Origin: Gp1-AA122 sp035631655
GTDB lineage: Bacteria; Acidobacteriota; Terriglobia; Terriglobales; Acidobacteriaceae
Assembly (NCBI GenBank): GCA_035631655.1
Contig: DASQIH010000080.1
Location: 124,001 to 188,000, forward strand
Length of the DNA: 64,000 nt
Reading direction: 5' to 3'
The translations under genes and the position numbers were made by a program. Below are positions 35,728-44,188 of the stretch, one piece after another. The stretch's first letter is position 1. Each line of letters begins with the position of its first letter. Under the pieces are notes generated by a model that worked only from the letters and a program-made list of their open reading frames with translations, was not told where the DNA came from and searched no databases.

Positions 35728-35762
35728 CAAAAAGGCGCAGACTCTGTAAACAGCCTGCGCCC
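35728..35762 (-). terminator. Intrinsic terminator after the 145-residue exported protein
   Basis: On the minus strand GGCGCAGG...TCTGCGCC with an inner stem GGCTGTTTACAG is followed by TTTTTGTTT, 20 bases after the stop at 35781. Confidence 0.7.
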
Positions 35763-35780
35763 AAGCCAAACCGGTTGCCG

Positions 35781-36218
35781 CTATTCCGAGTGACTCACCC
35801 CTGTGTTCATATTTTCGGCAGCCTTCCCCTCGCCACGTGGGATCATAGAAACCACGATGTAGTCGCGTTCCTTGGCATCCAGGTCTTCCACCCGCAATTT
35901 CATCTTGTCTTTGTCCATCCGGAACTGGGCGCTTTCCCCCACCGGCAGTAACACCGGATGCTTGTCATCTTTTGGACGAATGCGATAAATCACGCGATCC
36001 GACTGCAGCAGGTACTCCTGGCACAATAGGGCATGTGTCTTCTTGTGACCCGAGTCCGTGCCCAGCACCTCGCCGGCAAGGCTTTTGCCGTCTTTCTCGT
36101 CATAGCCGCATTCCACCGAATCCATCTGCAACAATTGCCCGGACTCGTAATGCTTGACGTCCTTCGCCTGAGCTACCGCTGCCAACAACACGCTAGCAAT
36201 CACGAGCTTCCATCTCAT
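35781..36218 (-). CDS. Exported protein of unknown function
   Basis: The 145-residue protein has a signal peptide (MRWKLVIASVLLAAVAQAKD). The mature part is charged, with two cysteines (VECGYDEKDG and ALLCQEYLLQ) that may form a disulfide, and strand-like segments DRVIYRIRPKDDKHPVLLPV and ERDYIVVSMIPRG. I do not recognise a named family, although the general shape is frequent among acidobacterial periplasmic proteins. GAGGGAGG precedes the ATG. It has its own terminator, so it is monocistronic. Confidence 0.65.
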   Translation of the reverse strand: MRWKLVIASVLLAAVAQAKDVKHYESGQLLQMDSVECGYDEKDGKSLAGEVLGTDSGHKKTHALLCQEYLLQSDRVIYRIRPKDDKHPVLLPVGESAQFRMDKDKMKLRVEDLDAKERDYIVVSMIPRGEGKAAENMNTGVSHSE

Positions 36219-36354
36219 TCACGTGCCTCCCTCGAAAATTGAATAGGCGGGAAAAAGGCAGAATCACGCCATCCCCAGCGGCAATTTTCATGTCGGGACG
36301 CGATATTCAGGAAGGTAACGGTGGTAATTGGTCGCCGGTAACTATATCAAGCAC

Positions 36355-36426
36355 ATTGTCGATTGTTGATTTTCGATTGTTGATTAAACCCAGCTCAGAA
36401 ACAATCGACAATCAATAATCGACAAT
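36355..36426. repeat. Inverted repeat of ATTGTCGATTG words beside aroA
   Basis: Left arm ATTGTCGATTGTTGATTTTC (36355-36374) faces right arm AACAATCGACAATCAATAAT (36400-36419), which continues CGACAAT. It abuts the aroA stop and could end transcription on both strands. Confidence 0.65.
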
Positions 36427-36430
36427 CCCC

Positions 36431-37726
36431 TTAACGCTGTATCACCTGCTCCAACGTCGCATAAAACCCCGGATACGACACATCCGCTGCCCCCGCGTTC
36501 AAAATTCTGGTCTCGCCCTGTGCCCGCAAGGCCGCAATACTGAATGCCATAGCGATGCGATGATCGCCCTGAGAATCCACTTCCGCACCGTGCAGCGACT
36601 GTCCGCCAGGAATCTTCATGCCATCTTCGCGCTCTTCCACGTTCGCGCCCATCGCCCGAAGATTGGCGGCGACCACCGCAATGCGATCCGATTCCTTCAC
36701 GCGCAGTTCACGCGCGTCCCGAATTTCAATACCCTCCCCGCTGTAAGGCGCAATCGCAGCCAGCACCGGGAGTTCGTCGATCAGAGCCGCGGTATCGGCC
36801 CCCGCGATGCTCGCGCCTTTGAGCTTGTCTCCCGCGACGTGCACGGTACCCACCAACTCGCCGTGGTGCTCCTCCAGTTGCGTGACCGAAATTCGCACTC
36901 CCATCTGCACCAGAATATCCAGCAGCCGCGCCCGCGTAGGATTCATCAGCAGCCCGCTGATAGTAAGTTCAGAGCCAGGAAACAGCGCCGCCGCACACAG
37001 AAAAAATGCCGCACTCGAGATATCGCCCGGAACGCTCGCCTCAATCCCGTGCAACTTCTGCCCACCAGCAATGCGTGCTTCATTACCGGCAACCTTAACC
37101 TCCGCGCCAAACGCTCGGAGGGCCAATTCGCCATGATCCCGAGTACGAAGAGGTTCTTCCACCCGGGTCTCGCCCTCGGCGAAAAATCCGGCAAACAGGA
37201 TCGACGACTTCACCTGCGCGCTGGCGACCGGCATGCGGTAGTCAATTGCGCGTAAGCTCCCACCGGAGATGCGCAACGGCGGACGATCTCCCGCCGCCGC
37301 GGAAATTCTTGCCCCCATACTGCTGAGCGGTTTCATAATCCGCCCCATCGGGCGTCGCGACAGCGATTCGTCTCCTACCAGCTCGCTGCTGAACTCCTGC
37401 CCAGCCAGGATCCCACTCAGCATGCGCATAGTCGAGCCGGAGTTTCCGCAATCCAACTGCTCTGTTGGCGCCTGGAGCCTGGCCCCGCGCCCGTGAATTT
37501 CAACTACCCTCTCTGTGCGCCGCCATTCCACTCCCAGCCCACGCAGGCAGCCCAGGGTGCTCGCACAATCCATTCCCGTGGAATAGTTCTCGAGCCGTGT
37601 GGGGCCTTCCGCGATAGCCGCCAGCATCGCGTAGCGATGGGAGATGGACTTATCGCCTGGCAGCCGAAGACTGCCAACTACATTCCGAGCCGGTCGAATG
37701 ATGATGGATCGGGAGGGATTGGTCAT
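36431..37726 (-). CDS. aroA: 3-phosphoshikimate 1-carboxyvinyltransferase (EPSP synthase)
   Basis: AroA transfers enolpyruvyl from PEP to shikimate-3-phosphate in aromatic amino acid synthesis. The 431-residue protein has LRLPGDKSISHRYAMLAAIA, DCGNSGSTMRMLSGILAGQE, RPMGRIMKPLSSMGARI, ADTAALIDELPVLAAIAPYS and RVKESDRIAVVAANLRAMGA. The sequence around the glyphosate-contact loop (GNSGSTMR) fits a bacterial enzyme; class was not assigned. The start MTNPSRSIIIRPARNVVGS at 37724-37726 gives the normal length. It stands alone between two repeat-rich spacers. Confidence 0.95.
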   Translation of the reverse strand: MTNPSRSIIIRPARNVVGSLRLPGDKSISHRYAMLAAIAEGPTRLENYSTGMDCASTLGCLRGLGVEWRRTERVVEIHGRGARLQAPTEQLDCGNSGSTMRMLSGILAGQEFSSELVGDESLSRRPMGRIMKPLSSMGARISAAAGDRPPLRISGGSLRAIDYRMPVASAQVKSSILFAGFFAEGETRVEEPLRTRDHGELALRAFGAEVKVAGNEARIAGGQKLHGIEASVPGDISSAAFFLCAAALFPGSELTISGLLMNPTRARLLDILVQMGVRISVTQLEEHHGELVGTVHVAGDKLKGASIAGADTAALIDELPVLAAIAPYSGEGIEIRDARELRVKESDRIAVVAANLRAMGANVEEREDGMKIPGGQSLHGAEVDSQGDHRIAMAFSIAALRAQGETRILNAGAADVSYPGFYATLEQVIQR

Positions 37727-37791
37727 TGCTGATTTCTGATGGTTGATTGGATGAGGAACAAATCGGCAATCAACCATCAGCAATCAGAAAT
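37727..37791. repeat. Inverted repeat of GATTTCTGATGG words
   Basis: Left arm TGCTGATTTCTGATGGTTGA (37727-37746) faces right arm CAATCAACCATCAGCAATCA (37767-37786), which continues GAAAT. It fills the aroA upstream spacer. Confidence 0.65.
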
Positions 37792-37796
37792 GATTC

Positions 37797-38201
37797 TCAC
37801 GCCAGCGACTTCGCCTCGGCGGTAGCTTCTTTGAGTATGTCGGGCGGGACTTCTTTGATCGAGACGCTGAACTCGAATTTCGGAATGCCGTCTCCCCGTC
37901 CCCAGCGGTTAACTTCCCAATGCGCCCGCAAGAATTTGACATCCGGCTGGCTGAGATCGAGCAACAAAGGATGCTGCCCGCGATAAAATTTCTGCGGAAA
38001 GGTCTCCAGCGGTTTCCCCGGCCACGCCTTTCCATCTGCCGATCCAAAAACCCCGACGTCAAGCGACTCCTGTTCGATGACATCGCTGATCTTCAGCGTC
38101 AGAAGAAACACGCGGCTGGAAGCTCCGCTGACCTCCACCGCAGGCCCATCCCCCTTAGCGTTAACAACTGTTTTTTCCGGAACGAGAAAGGTATCAATCA
38201 T
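37797..38201 (-). CDS. Hypothetical protein, beta-rich
   Basis: The 134-residue protein begins MIDTFLVPEKTVVNAKGDGP and looks like a small beta-sandwich (SRVFLLTLKISDVIEQESLD, FLRAHWEVNRWGRGDGIPKF, FSVSIKEVPPDI). There is no signal peptide, membrane segment or cysteine. I do not recognise a named family. An in-frame start eight codons upstream (MLCYNS) is less likely. It may be cotranscribed with aroA downstream across the inverted repeat. Confidence 0.55.
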   Translation of the reverse strand: MIDTFLVPEKTVVNAKGDGPAVEVSGASSRVFLLTLKISDVIEQESLDVGVFGSADGKAWPGKPLETFPQKFYRGQHPLLLDLSQPDVKFLRAHWEVNRWGRGDGIPKFEFSVSIKEVPPDILKEATAEAKSLA

Positions 38202-38237
38202 GACGCAAGAATTGTAGCAAAGCACGTACCAGATGAT

Positions 38238-38331
38238 GTCATCATCCTGAGGGAGCGTGAGGTCCCGAAGAGCCTGCCCCGAGCGGCCCGAGCAAAGCGA
38301 GGGACAGTTGAGGGGATCTCACGTGTACAAC
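38238..38331. repeat. Modular intergenic repeat (family B, long form)
   Basis: The element runs GTCATCATCCTGAGGGAGCG, a variable hairpin, GAAGAGCCTGCCCCGAGCGG, AGCAAAGCGAGGGACAG and ends GGATCTCACGTGTAC. It matches elements at 44907 and 47543 module by module. Confidence 0.7.
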
Positions 38332-38351
38332 TGTGATGCATTTTGAAAATT

Positions 38352-38390
38352 TCTGACCACTGACACTAGCCACTGCCCACAGCCACTGTT
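38352..38390. repeat. CACTG-word repeat (same family as the PIN-gene flanks)
   Basis: CTGACCACTGACACTAGCCA followed by CTGCCCACAGCCACTG uses the same words as the 25-base repeats at 51535 and 52047, in another order. Confidence 0.55.
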
Positions 38391-38392
38391 TC

Positions 38393-39193
38393 TCAAGCCC
38401 CGTGCACCCCATCCACAAACTGCCGCGTAAGCGTCCCCACCTCCGCCGCCTGTTCCCAGACCGCGTAATGCCCGCCCCGCGCAATCACTTTCATTTGTGC
38501 CCCCGCAATGCCCTGCCGCATTAATTCCGCATCCGCCACAGGGGAAAGCATGTCCTCGTCGCCAATCACCACCAGCGTAGGAACGTTAATCGTCTTCAGA
38601 GTCGGCACCGAATCTGGCCGCTCTGCCATTCCCTTTTGCACTTCGGCGAGGTCCGCTGGCGACATCTTCATCATCATCTTGCGCGCCCCCGCAACTAGGT
38701 CAGGGCGAGTATCGAGCGTGGTCTTGCCAAACAAGCGAGGAATCATGCTTTCCACAAAGGGCTCGGTCCCGCGCTTCAGCACATCCGCTGACGACTGCAA
38801 GCGCGCCGCGTGTCCTTCTGCCGTATCTGCCGGGGCGCGCGTATCACAAAGCACAAGTGCCGCCACCCGGCCCCGGTACCGCCGCCAGAATTCGAATAGC
38901 ACATATCCGCCAATCGAGACCCCGGCAAAAACCGCTCGTCCTACCTCCTCGCGATCGCAGATCCTGGCCAGATCGGCAGCATGTTTGGCCATGGTGGCAG
39001 GCCCTTGCCCAACCTCCGAGTCGCCATGCCCGCGCAGGTCAGGAAGAATCAATCGATATCGCGAGGCCAGCGCCTCCGCCGCCGGCAACCAGAGCTCATG
39101 ATGGGCGGGAAAGGGATGTAGCAGAACGACGGGAGGCCCCTGGCCCATGACCTGATAAACAATCTCAGCATCCTCGCTGGTGATGCGCTTCAT
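38393..39193 (-). CDS. Alpha/beta-hydrolase
   Basis: The 266-residue protein has the alpha/beta-hydrolase fold: oxyanion HPFPAHHELW, LPDLRGHGDSEVG, nucleophile elbow FAGVSIGGYVLFEF, acid-bearing strand PTLVVIGDEDMLSPVADAEL and catalytic His in ARGGHYAVWEQA. It resembles 3-oxoadipate enol-lactonase and related esterases, but the substrate is undetermined. No membrane or signal segment is present. It is a single gene. Confidence 0.88.
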   Translation of the reverse strand: MKRITSEDAEIVYQVMGQGPPVVLLHPFPAHHELWLPAAEALASRYRLILPDLRGHGDSEVGQGPATMAKHAADLARICDREEVGRAVFAGVSIGGYVLFEFWRRYRGRVAALVLCDTRAPADTAEGHAARLQSSADVLKRGTEPFVESMIPRLFGKTTLDTRPDLVAGARKMMMKMSPADLAEVQKGMAERPDSVPTLKTINVPTLVVIGDEDMLSPVADAELMRQGIAGAQMKVIARGGHYAVWEQAAEVGTLTRQFVDGVHGA

Positions 39194-39286
39194 GCTCTGG
39201 ATTTAATCACAAAAGGAAATGTACCGTCAGGAATAGGTCTGGTAGAGACGCGGCTTGCCACGTCTCCCGGCGTGCTGAGACTATCG

Positions 39287-39360
39287 GATTCGTATCAGGG
39301 CACCCGTTCACGGGTGCCATCGTTGCTTGAAATAAGGTGCGGTATCCGCCGCTACATTCG
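39287..39360. repeat. Double-hairpin intergenic repeat (family A), copy 3
   Basis: It begins GATTCGTATCAGGGCACCCG with stems GGCACCCGTTCACGGGTGCC and GTGCGGTATCCGCCGC. The first stem differs from copies 1 and 2 on both arms in matching fashion. Confidence 0.75.
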
Positions 39361-39384
39361 GCAATTGGAATTTTTCAGGAGACG

Positions 39385-39696
39385 CTATGGATTCGTCGCT
39401 TGTTGTCCAGCCGGAACCGGCGGAGGCGCAGGCTCCTCCGGCATGACGATCCAGGCAATCGGGTACGCCAGGAACCCGACCCCGGTCATGATGGCGACGA
39501 TCAGCCACACGATGCGCACGACCGTGACATCGATATCAAAGTACTCAGCGAAACCGGCGCACACCCCGGCGATCTTCCTGCCCACCCGCGGACGCATGAG
39601 CCGTTTGCGGGCCGCCACGCTGCCCACCCGGGTTCCGCAATAAGCGCACACGTTGGCGTCATCCTGAATCACTTTTCCGCAATAGTTGCAGTACAT
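39385..39696 (-). CDS. Zinc-ribbon PspC-domain membrane protein
   Basis: The 103-residue protein has an N-terminal zinc ribbon (MYCNYCGKVIQDDANVCAYC, two CxxC knuckles) and a PspC domain (KIAGVCAGFAEYFDIDVTVV then the helix LIVAIMTGVGFLAYPIAWIV). PspC is an inner-membrane component or sensor of envelope stress responses. The joined zinc ribbon is seen in several lineages. No pspA, B or F is nearby, so how it is wired is unknown. The tail is Pro-rich. Confidence 0.85.
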   Translation of the reverse strand: MYCNYCGKVIQDDANVCAYCGTRVGSVAARKRLMRPRVGRKIAGVCAGFAEYFDIDVTVVRIVWLIVAIMTGVGFLAYPIAWIVMPEEPAPPPVPAGQQATNP

Positions 39697-39806
39697 AGTT
39701 CGCTCCCACTATTTAGGATACGCAACCGCAGCCTGGAAGTTCCAATCTTCTCAGCGTGCTCGGCGCTCTCGGCGCTTAATTCCAACTGGTGCCTTTGCAC
39801 CGCCCC

Positions 39807-41048
39807 CTACTCCCGGTAAGCCTCTTTCATGAACTTGCGAGCACTCTCGGCCGGTCCGTTCCCCGAATTCAAAGCAATCACTTCCTCGTACTTCTTGATA
39901 GCCATTTCCCGTTTGCGCAACAAGTCATACATCTCGCCCGCAGCCAGGTTGGCTTTCTGCTTCAGCTCCGGATCCGGTTGTGAGATTTCGTTCACCAGTT
40001 CGTAGGCCGTAACTGCGCCATCGTAATCTTTCTGGCTGCGCAATAGATCGCCCAACGCCAGGGCCGCCATTTCATAGTGCTGTCCCGGATAATGCCCCTC
40101 GCGCCCACTCTGCCATACGCGCCGATAACTCGCGGCAGCGTCCTGCGGCTTGCCCATAACCCGCAGCAAGTTGCCTTCTTCCAGGGCCAACAGGCTACTT
40201 TGGGGATATTGGCTGACCAGCCCCCGGTCCAATTGCCAGGCTTCTTCGTAGCGATGCTCGCGGCGCAGAAACACGACGAGAACAATCTTGGCATCGACCG
40301 CGGCCTCCCCGCCTCCATTCGCAGCGTCATAGAGAAGCCGGATCCCTTTCTCCCTGTTACCTCCCAAGCCGACCATGGAGGCAGCCACCTTGACTGCCCA
40401 GGGGAGACTCCCCAAAACGTAGTTATGTGCTCCCACCACCAGCTTGGCATCACTGTAGTCGGGCGACAGCTCCAAGACCTTCTCGTGATCGTGGCGCGCT
40501 CCCACCGCGTTACGCAGAGCCGAAAACCAGGCGTGTTCAATCAGCGCCGTATAGGTTGCGAATTGCGCCCGCGTCACTCCACGCGCATAAAGCGCGTCCA
40601 CATCTTTGGGATTCGCCTCGAGCCGTTTCTGTTCCAGCCGCAGCGCCCGATTCACCAGTTGCTTGATCTGCTCCTTGGCTTTGGGATCGGCGTTATGATG
40701 GGGAGCGTTCAGGAAGCTGTCGTTCTCGTATTCCCGGGTGTTGAGCGCCCCCATCCGGTAAAGCTCTCGGAACAGGACCCCGGTCAGAAGGTGGTTCACG
40801 GCAAAGGGATCATCCGGGTACTTCTCCACCACCCGCTCATAGTCCTCGACCGCCCGGTCATAATCGAGGTTGTAGAACCGGTCAAATGCCGCTGCGTTCA
40901 ACGGATCACGCGGCCGGTACGGGGACTCGGAGGCAGGTTTCGTGACTTGGCCCTCGGCGAGTCCACCCCCCGAGCCAAGCAGGAAAACCACCACCGTTGC
41001 CAGCGCTCCTGCTAGAAGGGAAAACCGGGATCGTACGAGTCTGTTCAC
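39807..41048 (-). CDS. Exported TPR-repeat protein
   Basis: The 413-residue protein has a signal peptide or anchor (MNRLVRSRFSLLAGALATVV). Helical pairs then repeat with TPR spacing: NLDYDRAVEDYERVVEKYPD, RARHDHEKVLELSPDYSDAK-like, QLDRGLVSQYPQSSLLALEE, QKDYDGAVTAYELVNEISQP and EMAIKKYEEVIALNSGNGPA. It is likely a periplasmic scaffold; partners are not evident. It lies between unrelated genes. Confidence 0.8.
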   Translation of the reverse strand: MNRLVRSRFSLLAGALATVVVFLLGSGGGLAEGQVTKPASESPYRPRDPLNAAAFDRFYNLDYDRAVEDYERVVEKYPDDPFAVNHLLTGVLFRELYRMGALNTREYENDSFLNAPHHNADPKAKEQIKQLVNRALRLEQKRLEANPKDVDALYARGVTRAQFATYTALIEHAWFSALRNAVGARHDHEKVLELSPDYSDAKLVVGAHNYVLGSLPWAVKVAASMVGLGGNREKGIRLLYDAANGGGEAAVDAKIVLVVFLRREHRYEEAWQLDRGLVSQYPQSSLLALEEGNLLRVMGKPQDAAASYRRVWQSGREGHYPGQHYEMAALALGDLLRSQKDYDGAVTAYELVNEISQPDPELKQKANLAAGEMYDLLRKREMAIKKYEEVIALNSGNGPAESARKFMKEAYRE

Positions 41049-41304
41049 GACCTGACTACCCCCAGTTTACCTGAGGAAGCCAGGAACCAAGGAAGTCACT
41101 TGGTCAGGGCGCGCGAAACGTCTTTTCCAGGCCTATCATCTCAGCGGTTGCGAATGTTTAGCTGAATACAGGTAATTCTTGCCTGCCGGTTTCCCCAGCC
41201 GCTGCAGCTCCGGTTCGCAAATGCAACCCTTGCAAGGGGTTAATGCATCTCGTCTTTGGTCACTGACTTGCGTCTGCAACATCTAGGACAAGGAGTGCGT
41301 TCAC

Positions 41305-41733
41305 ATGGCTGAGGTGATTCAGAACGCCGAAAACGAATTCTGGCGCGCCCCCATGGCAGTCGGCTCGACTGCCCAGGCGCCTGCCGGACAAACATTCGTA
41401 GAAGCCTGTGACCGCTGCAGCACGGAGTTTGTCATGGGGGCCGCCTTTTGCCATGTCTGCGGCGCGCCCCGACATCCGCAGCCCGTTATCGTTGCTTCCC
41501 GCAGTTGGACTCGCTATCTCGAGTTCCATTTCATCCAGGACCGCCTCGGTCTGCCGACCACTTCCTTCGTCGCCTTCTTTCTGGGAGTTGGGTTTCTTCT
41601 AGCCGCCGCTATCACGGGATTTATCTTCTCTGCCTCTACCGTACTGGACTGGCAGGCCGTCCAACTATGGCGGATTGAGTGGCTCCTGGCCGCCATAGCC
41701 GCCTTCGTGGCGGGCATCCTCCTCAGGAAATAG
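41305..41733 (+). CDS. Zinc-ribbon membrane protein of unknown function
   Basis: The 142-residue protein has a zinc ribbon near residue 35-55 (CDRCSTEF and CHVCGAPR) and two C-terminal membrane helices (FVAFFLGVGFLLAAAITGFI and IEWLLAAIAAFVAGILL). The N-terminus is acidic. The combination suggests a cytosolic zinc domain tethered to the membrane. No family name is recognised. AAGGAG lies 12 bases before the ATG. Confidence 0.7.
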   Translation: MAEVIQNAENEFWRAPMAVGSTAQAPAGQTFVEACDRCSTEFVMGAAFCHVCGAPRHPQPVIVASRSWTRYLEFHFIQDRLGLPTTSFVAFFLGVGFLLAAAITGFIFSASTVLDWQAVQLWRIEWLLAAIAAFVAGILLRK

Positions 41734-41791
41734 TCGAAACCTCGACTAGTCAGCCGCTGTTCTCCAAGAACGAATTTCCGCTTTGGAGGAC

Positions 41792-41855
41792 AGAATCGCG
41801 CAGAAACAACCCCAGCGGGGTTTCGTGAAAATAGTCCAGCACTTCAGCGCTGGTC
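41792..41855. repeat. Intergenic repeat (family H), short form
   Basis: CAGAATCGCGCAGAAACAAC, CCCAGCGGGG, then TTTCGTGAAAATAGTCCAGC and ACTTCAGCGCTGG. A longer homologue at 42961 carries an insert. Confidence 0.6.
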
Positions 41856-41940
41856 AGCTTGAGAATGGGAACAAAGTCCGGTAGGGACGACAGAAACATT
41901 CGCACGCTCACCTCAGACCTCCCGTCAATCCTTCAAAATG

Positions 41941-41960
41941 GGCGCAGTTTCAGCTGCGCC
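41941..41960. terminator. Hairpin between convergent genes
   Basis: GGCGCAG-TTTCAG-CTGCGCC forms a perfect 7-base stem between the zinc-ribbon gene and thiD. No long T-run follows, so termination is likely but weakly supported. Confidence 0.45.
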
Positions 41961-41982
41961 GCCTGAGGCTTTACCCGTTAAC

Positions 41983-42834
41983 TCAGTTCACCGGATCAGG
42001 ATCACCCACGGCTCCCCGCCGCGGCGGCTCATGCATGCGGTAGAGATGATGTAACGGACCAGTGCCGTGTCCCAGCGGTTGGGCGTTGACAATCGCCGCC
42101 GTCACGTAGGCCTTGGCCAGCAGCACCGCCTCCGGCAGTCCTCTCCCCAGGGCCAGGTGGCAAGCCATCGCACTCGAGAATGCGCATCCGGTTCCGTGGG
42201 TGGAATTGGAGCGCCGGCGCTCTGCCTTGAACAATTCATGCTCCAGAACTCCACGCGGCGTCCTGAAGCTCAGCAGATCAATCGCCTTGTCGAGGTGCCC
42301 GCCGGTGACCACCACGTTCTGAGCCCCCATCTCGTGCAGTTTCGCTGCTGCCTCTTTCATCTGGTCTGGATTCGTAACTGCCAGTCCGGTCAAAGCCGAC
42401 GCCTCATCCAGGTTGGGGGTCACGACCGATGCCAAGGGGATCAGCCGCTCGATCATCAGCTTGGCCCCGGCCGCATCCACCATCTCGGCGCCAGAAGAAG
42501 ATTTCAGAATGGGATCCAGAACCACATTGGCCGGCTTCTCCCTCGCCAGGAAGTCGGCCACCGCCTTAACCACCCTCCCCGAACCCAACATCCCAATTTT
42601 CACCGCCGCGATCGCAACATCCCGGGCCAACTCTCGGAGGGTATCAGCGACCGTCTCAGCATTGACCGGTTCTACCCGGCTCACCCCGACCGTAGACTGG
42701 ACGGTCAGAGCGGTAATGCAGGCGATGCCATAGCAACCATGGGCAGCAATGGTCTTGATGTCTGCCGTCACCCCGGCTCCAGAGGAAGGGTCGAACCCAG
42801 CTACGGTAAGCACGACGGGCGGCGCGTCAGCCAT
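41983..42834 (-). CDS. thiD: Hydroxymethylpyrimidine/phosphomethylpyrimidine kinase
   Basis: ThiD phosphorylates HMP and HMP-phosphate for thiamine synthesis. The 283-residue protein has VAGFDPSSGAGVTADIKTIA, GCYGIACITALTVQSTVG, VVLDPILKSSSGAEMVD and the anion-hole motif STHGTGCAFSSAMACHLALG. No TPP riboswitch is apparent upstream on its strand, and no other thi gene is adjacent, so regulation differs from the usual clusters. Confidence 0.93.
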   Translation of the reverse strand: MADAPPVVLTVAGFDPSSGAGVTADIKTIAAHGCYGIACITALTVQSTVGVSRVEPVNAETVADTLRELARDVAIAAVKIGMLGSGRVVKAVADFLAREKPANVVLDPILKSSSGAEMVDAAGAKLMIERLIPLASVVTPNLDEASALTGLAVTNPDQMKEAAAKLHEMGAQNVVVTGGHLDKAIDLLSFRTPRGVLEHELFKAERRRSNSTHGTGCAFSSAMACHLALGRGLPEAVLLAKAYVTAAIVNAQPLGHGTGPLHHLYRMHEPPRRGAVGDPDPVN

Positions 42835-42960
42835 GCCTGCAATTTACCAAAAGCTGGCTTTCCGGATACTCCTTTTCGCGAACCAGCCCGCCAGCGGCGC
42901 CCCATGAAAGCCCGGCACGGCAGCGCGTGCGTAAGAACGAATCTCCCGCGCTGGACGAGT

Positions 42961-43062
42961 AGACAGAACCGCTCAGAAACAACCCCGAAGGGTCTGCCCT
43001 GAGCGAAGTCGAAGGGGGTGTCGCGAAAATGGCCCAGCGCTTCGACGCTGGGATGGGATGGG
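42961..43062. repeat. Intergenic repeat (family H), long form with nested module
   Basis: CAGAACCGCTCAGAAACAAC and later GTCGCGAAAATGGCCCAGCG match the copy at 41792. Between the halves is CTGCCCTGAGCGAAGTCGAA, a module also seen in family B elements. Confidence 0.6.
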
Positions 43063-43422
43063 AAATTAGAGCAGGTCCGGAGGGACCGCAAAAGTTTACG
43101 CACAGACAGCAGTGCCGGGTAATCACTACAACACGAACCGAGTTGCAACGAGCGCCACCCTCTACAAAATCTTCACCCTTCGAGCCACTTCTTACCACCG
43201 TAAGTGCATGAACTAACGTGGCTTACCGAAAAACCCAAATGTAAGTCGCTGAAGACAAATGGATTTGAAAAAACTTCACACCGGCGCGAAATGCCTTGTT
43301 TACTCTTGGATAATCATATAAGTCCTTTGCCTGCTATCTCGCGTCTCAAAACACCCAATATATCCAGCGCATTATAGAAAATATTAATTACTACATAACA
43401 AACAACCTGCCCTATTTCCGAA
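43063..43422. other. AT-rich spacer upstream of rlpA
   Basis: No gene is seen. The stretch from about 43200 is clearly AT-richer than its surroundings (for example AGAAAATATTAATTACTACA near 43376). It may be a promoter-proximal or transferred segment. Confidence 0.4.
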
Positions 43423-43451
43423 TTGACATGCCTTTGGCCGCCCGTTAGCAT
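43423..43451 (+). promoter_or_regulatory. Sigma-70-type promoter of rlpA
   Basis: TTGACA at 43423-43428 and TAGCAT at 43446-43451 are separated by exactly 17 bases, about 55 bases before the coding start. AGGAGG and then AGGTGA follow as ribosome binding sites. Confidence 0.65.
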
Positions 43452-43506
43452 CTGTCAATCCCAGCTCGCTGGTAGGAGGACGACTTTAGAGATGCGAGGT
43501 GACTGA

Positions 43507-43995
43507 ATGCGACGACGTATAGCTTACGGACTGGCAGCCCTGTTGTTAGCGGCAGCCGGTCTGGGAGCCGGAGCCGCTGGCGGACCAAACAGCTCGGAAG
43601 CCGGCAAAACCCAAAGAAAACTCGATCCCACAGCCATTCCGGTGCGCCACAAACGTGGGTGCAAACCCTACCAGGTAGGGGTAGCTTCCTGGTATGGCGA
43701 CTATTTTCAGGGCAAACCCACAGCCAGCGGGGAGCCCTTTGATATGCATGAATTTACGGCAGCGCACCCCACGTTGCCTCTGGGCACCTTTGTGCGGGTC
43801 ACCAACCTCCGCAATGGGCGTTCGGTGATCCTCCGGATCAACGACCGCGGCCCCGTGGTCGATGGCCGTATCATCGACGTCTCCTACAACGCCGCCAAGG
43901 CCTTGGACTTCAAATCGCGGGGTCTGCAGCGCGTTCGTCTGGATCTGGTTCCTACCCAGACGGTAGCTATGTCGAGGCCGCCGGTTCTGCCATAG
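43507..43995 (+). CDS. rlpA: RlpA-like septal ring lytic transglycosylase (DPBB domain)
   Basis: RlpA-type proteins cleave glycan strands lacking stem peptides at the septum. The 162-residue protein has a signal peptide (MRRRIAYGLAALLLAAAGLG) and a double-psi beta-barrel domain: GVASWYGDYFQGKPTASGEP, FDMHEFTAAHPTLPLGTFVR, RSVILRINDRGPVVDGRIID and AKALDFKSRGLQRVRLDLV. The catalytic His/Asp pair (AAHPTLPLG, NDRGP) is present. There is no SPOR domain and no lipobox, so septal targeting is uncertain. AGGTGA lies 4 bases before the ATG. A four-codon open frame (ATG CGA GGT GAC TGA) starts at 43492. Confidence 0.9.
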   Translation: MRRRIAYGLAALLLAAAGLGAGAAGGPNSSEAGKTQRKLDPTAIPVRHKRGCKPYQVGVASWYGDYFQGKPTASGEPFDMHEFTAAHPTLPLGTFVRVTNLRNGRSVILRINDRGPVVDGRIIDVSYNAAKALDFKSRGLQRVRLDLVPTQTVAMSRPPVLP

Positions 43996-44188
43996 CCTTC
44001 CAATACCTCCCCTTTTTTGTTCCTCCTCCGCTTCACCTACTGGTGTTCGCGCAGCGCCGGCAGCGCTTTAGTCCTTGTGATGAGCGCCGCGCGAGTGCTA
44101 TACCTTGCAACGAACTCTTCTCCAGGTAGGTCAGAACGTGGACCAGCCAGCAACGCTGCTCGGCCGGCGATCCGGTGCGGAGCACGAA

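Noticed and set aside
41983..42960. TPP riboswitch upstream of thiD
   Set aside because: No CTGAGA...ACCTGATC-type core was found on the minus strand upstream of the thiD start.
42835..43200. Remnant of an insertion sequence
   Set aside because: No transposase-like frame or terminal inverted repeats; the stretch is explained by family H and B repeat modules.
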